A DNA stretch of 64,000 bases, taken from NCBI GenBank assembly GCA_001899585.1, contig MKWE01000007.1, forward strand, positions 57,220 to 121,219, in the 5' to 3' direction. The notes beneath the pieces were generated by a model. That model saw nothing but the letters and a program-made list of their open reading frames with translations, searched no databases and was not told where the DNA came from. Position numbers and translations under genes: made by a program. How positions within the stretch are numbered: the stretch's first letter is position 1; each line of letters opens with the position of its first letter. This DNA is from Rhodospirillales bacterium 70-18 (GTDB lineage: Bacteria > Pseudomonadota > Alphaproteobacteria > Acetobacterales > Acetobacteraceae). Of the stretch, positions 63,259 through 64,000 are shown one piece after another.

Positions 63259-64000
63259 GCCGCCAGGAACGCCGGCACGCGCCGCAGCGCGTCCGCCCAT
63301 GCCGCCGGGTCGCCGCCCAGGTGCACGCTATGGTCGGGGTTCTGACTGGTGGGGATGTTGCGCAGCGTGTGCAGCTTCGCCGGCGAGTCGAAATCATGGT
63401 AGGCGCCGGGATAGGTATGAAGCATAACCATTTCGGGATGCTTCGCCTCCAGCGCGATGCACGGCGCCGCCGGGGTCCAATCGTCGGACGCGCCATGCAG
63501 GATCAGCAGCGCCGCCGCCGGCTGCCAGGTGGCGCTCACCGAGGCGGCGCGGCAACCCGGATAGAACGCCACCAGTCCGCGCAGCAGCCCCGCCGGCAGG
63601 TCTGGCGCCACCTTGCCGGCGGCCAGCACGGTGCTGCCGCCATCCGACCAGCCGAGCAGCGCCACGCCCCCCGGCGGCGTGCCGGGCCGCGCGGCCAGCC
63701 AGCGCGCGGCGGCGATGGCATCCAGCCGGCGCAGCCCGCCGGAGGTGGCGACGCGGTGGCGCTCGCGGCATTGCGAACCGAGGCCGCGCGAGCCGAAACT
63801 GTCCGGCCGCAGCACGATATGCCCGGCGGCGACCAGCGCGCGCGCCCATTGCCCGTCCCGCGGCGGATAGGGGCCGCCGCAGCCATGCAGCGCCACGATG
63901 GCCGGCGCCACCGGCGGCCCGGCCGGCAGCGCCAGGTCGGCCCGCAGCGCGAGGCCGCCCGGCCCGGGGATCGTCACCGGCTCGGCCAGCGCCGGCCCAA
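63243..64000 (-). CDS. Dienelactone hydrolase-like alpha/beta hydrolase, 5' end outside the window
   Basis: An alpha/beta hydrolase with IVALHGCGGPYPPRDGQWAR, the nucleophile elbow LLGWSDGGS (Ser), Asp in HGASDDWTP and His in GAYHDFDSP. An in-frame GTG at 63977 could be read as a start, but the codons upstream read on without a stop as GPALAEPVTIPG. This looks like the end of a Sec signal (cleavage after ALA). The gene therefore most likely starts beyond 64000 and the product is periplasmic. Confidence 0.8.
   Translation of the reverse strand, partial: GPALAEPVTIPGPGGLALRADLALPAGPPVAPAIVALHGCGGPYPPRDGQWARALVAAGHIVLRPDSFGSRGLGSQCRERHRVATSGGLRRLDAIAAARWLAARPGTPPGGVALLGWSDGGSTVLAAGKVAPDLPAGLLRGLVAFYPGCRAASVSATWQPAAALLILHGASDDWTPAAPCIALEAKHPEMVMLHTYPGAYHDFDSPAKLHTLRNIPTSQNPDHSVHLGGDPAAWADALRRVPAFLAAQPPR

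Noticed and set aside
63975..63977. GTG as the start of the dienelactone hydrolase-like gene
   Set aside because: The in-frame codons upstream read as the end of a secretion signal (PALAEP) up to the window edge, so the true start is most likely outside.

Overview
The window is chromosomal DNA of roughly 70% G+C, densely packed with overlapping genes. It most likely comes from an alphaproteobacterium of the Rhodospirillales, probably Acetobacteraceae-like. The evidence is the gene order plsX-fabH-ihfA-merR-tRNA-Pro, the order rpiB-glyA-nrdR-ribD-ribE-ribBA-ribH-nusB-thiL, the ubiquinol-cytochrome c chaperone gene beside yceD-rpmF, and AT-rich palindromes in a GC-rich background. No phage, insertion sequence, rRNA or CRISPR array is visible. 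No gap exceeds 300 bases.

Layout. 1-3.8 kb (- strand): the start of a TAT-exported ABC binding protein, a sulfotransferase-like protein, and a DUF3501 / Fe-S protein / rubrerythrin module. 3.9-10.4 kb (-): an AstE/AspA (DoeB-like) deacylase joined to a complete peptide-type ABC importer. 10.5-20.3 kb: a divergent catabolic run with a dimethylformamidase large-subunit-like protein, an Ldh2 dehydrogenase, a Gfo/Idh/MocA oxidoreductase, two M20 peptidases, an M28-like peptidase and a methyltransferase. 20.3-31.0 kb: MaoC hydratase, serine hydrolase, aldo/keto reductase, CMD-fold protein, alpha/beta hydrolase, two exporters, and a LivHMGF importer without its binding protein.

31.1-45.7 kb is the most interesting part and looks like a reactive-sulfur island. 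An ArsR-family regulator has two cysteines 66 residues apart, the spacing of the persulfide sensors BigR/SqrR. It heads an operon with an RND pump and its adaptor. It is divergent from sulfide:quinone oxidoreductase, thioredoxin 2 and a small YgaP-type membrane protein. Downstream lie a YafJ-type amidotransferase, a DevBCA-like exporter and an HpaI-type aldolase, all translationally coupled. A second ArsR regulator with the same 66-residue cysteine spacing sits beside OsmC, a TauE/SafE exporter and a PatB-type C-S lyase.

45.9-64 kb is mostly housekeeping: CinA, an unrecognised CxxC membrane protein, tRNA-Pro(GGG), merR, ihfA with a consensus IHF site upstream, fabH, plsX, rpmF, yceD, the cytochrome bc1 chaperone and a BamE/SmpA-like lipoprotein. 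It continues with a ten-gene - strand operon from rpiB to an MFS gene, covering one-carbon, riboflavin and thiamine metabolism. At the right edge are panE, a 63-residue membrane protein and a dienelactone hydrolase-like gene that runs out of the window.

Short dispersed intergenic palindromes of three types occur in the gaps (about 0.39, 1.8, 15.1, 27.6 and 55.9 kb). Short tandem duplications sit exactly at gene ends near 20.3, 28.4 and 42.7 kb.
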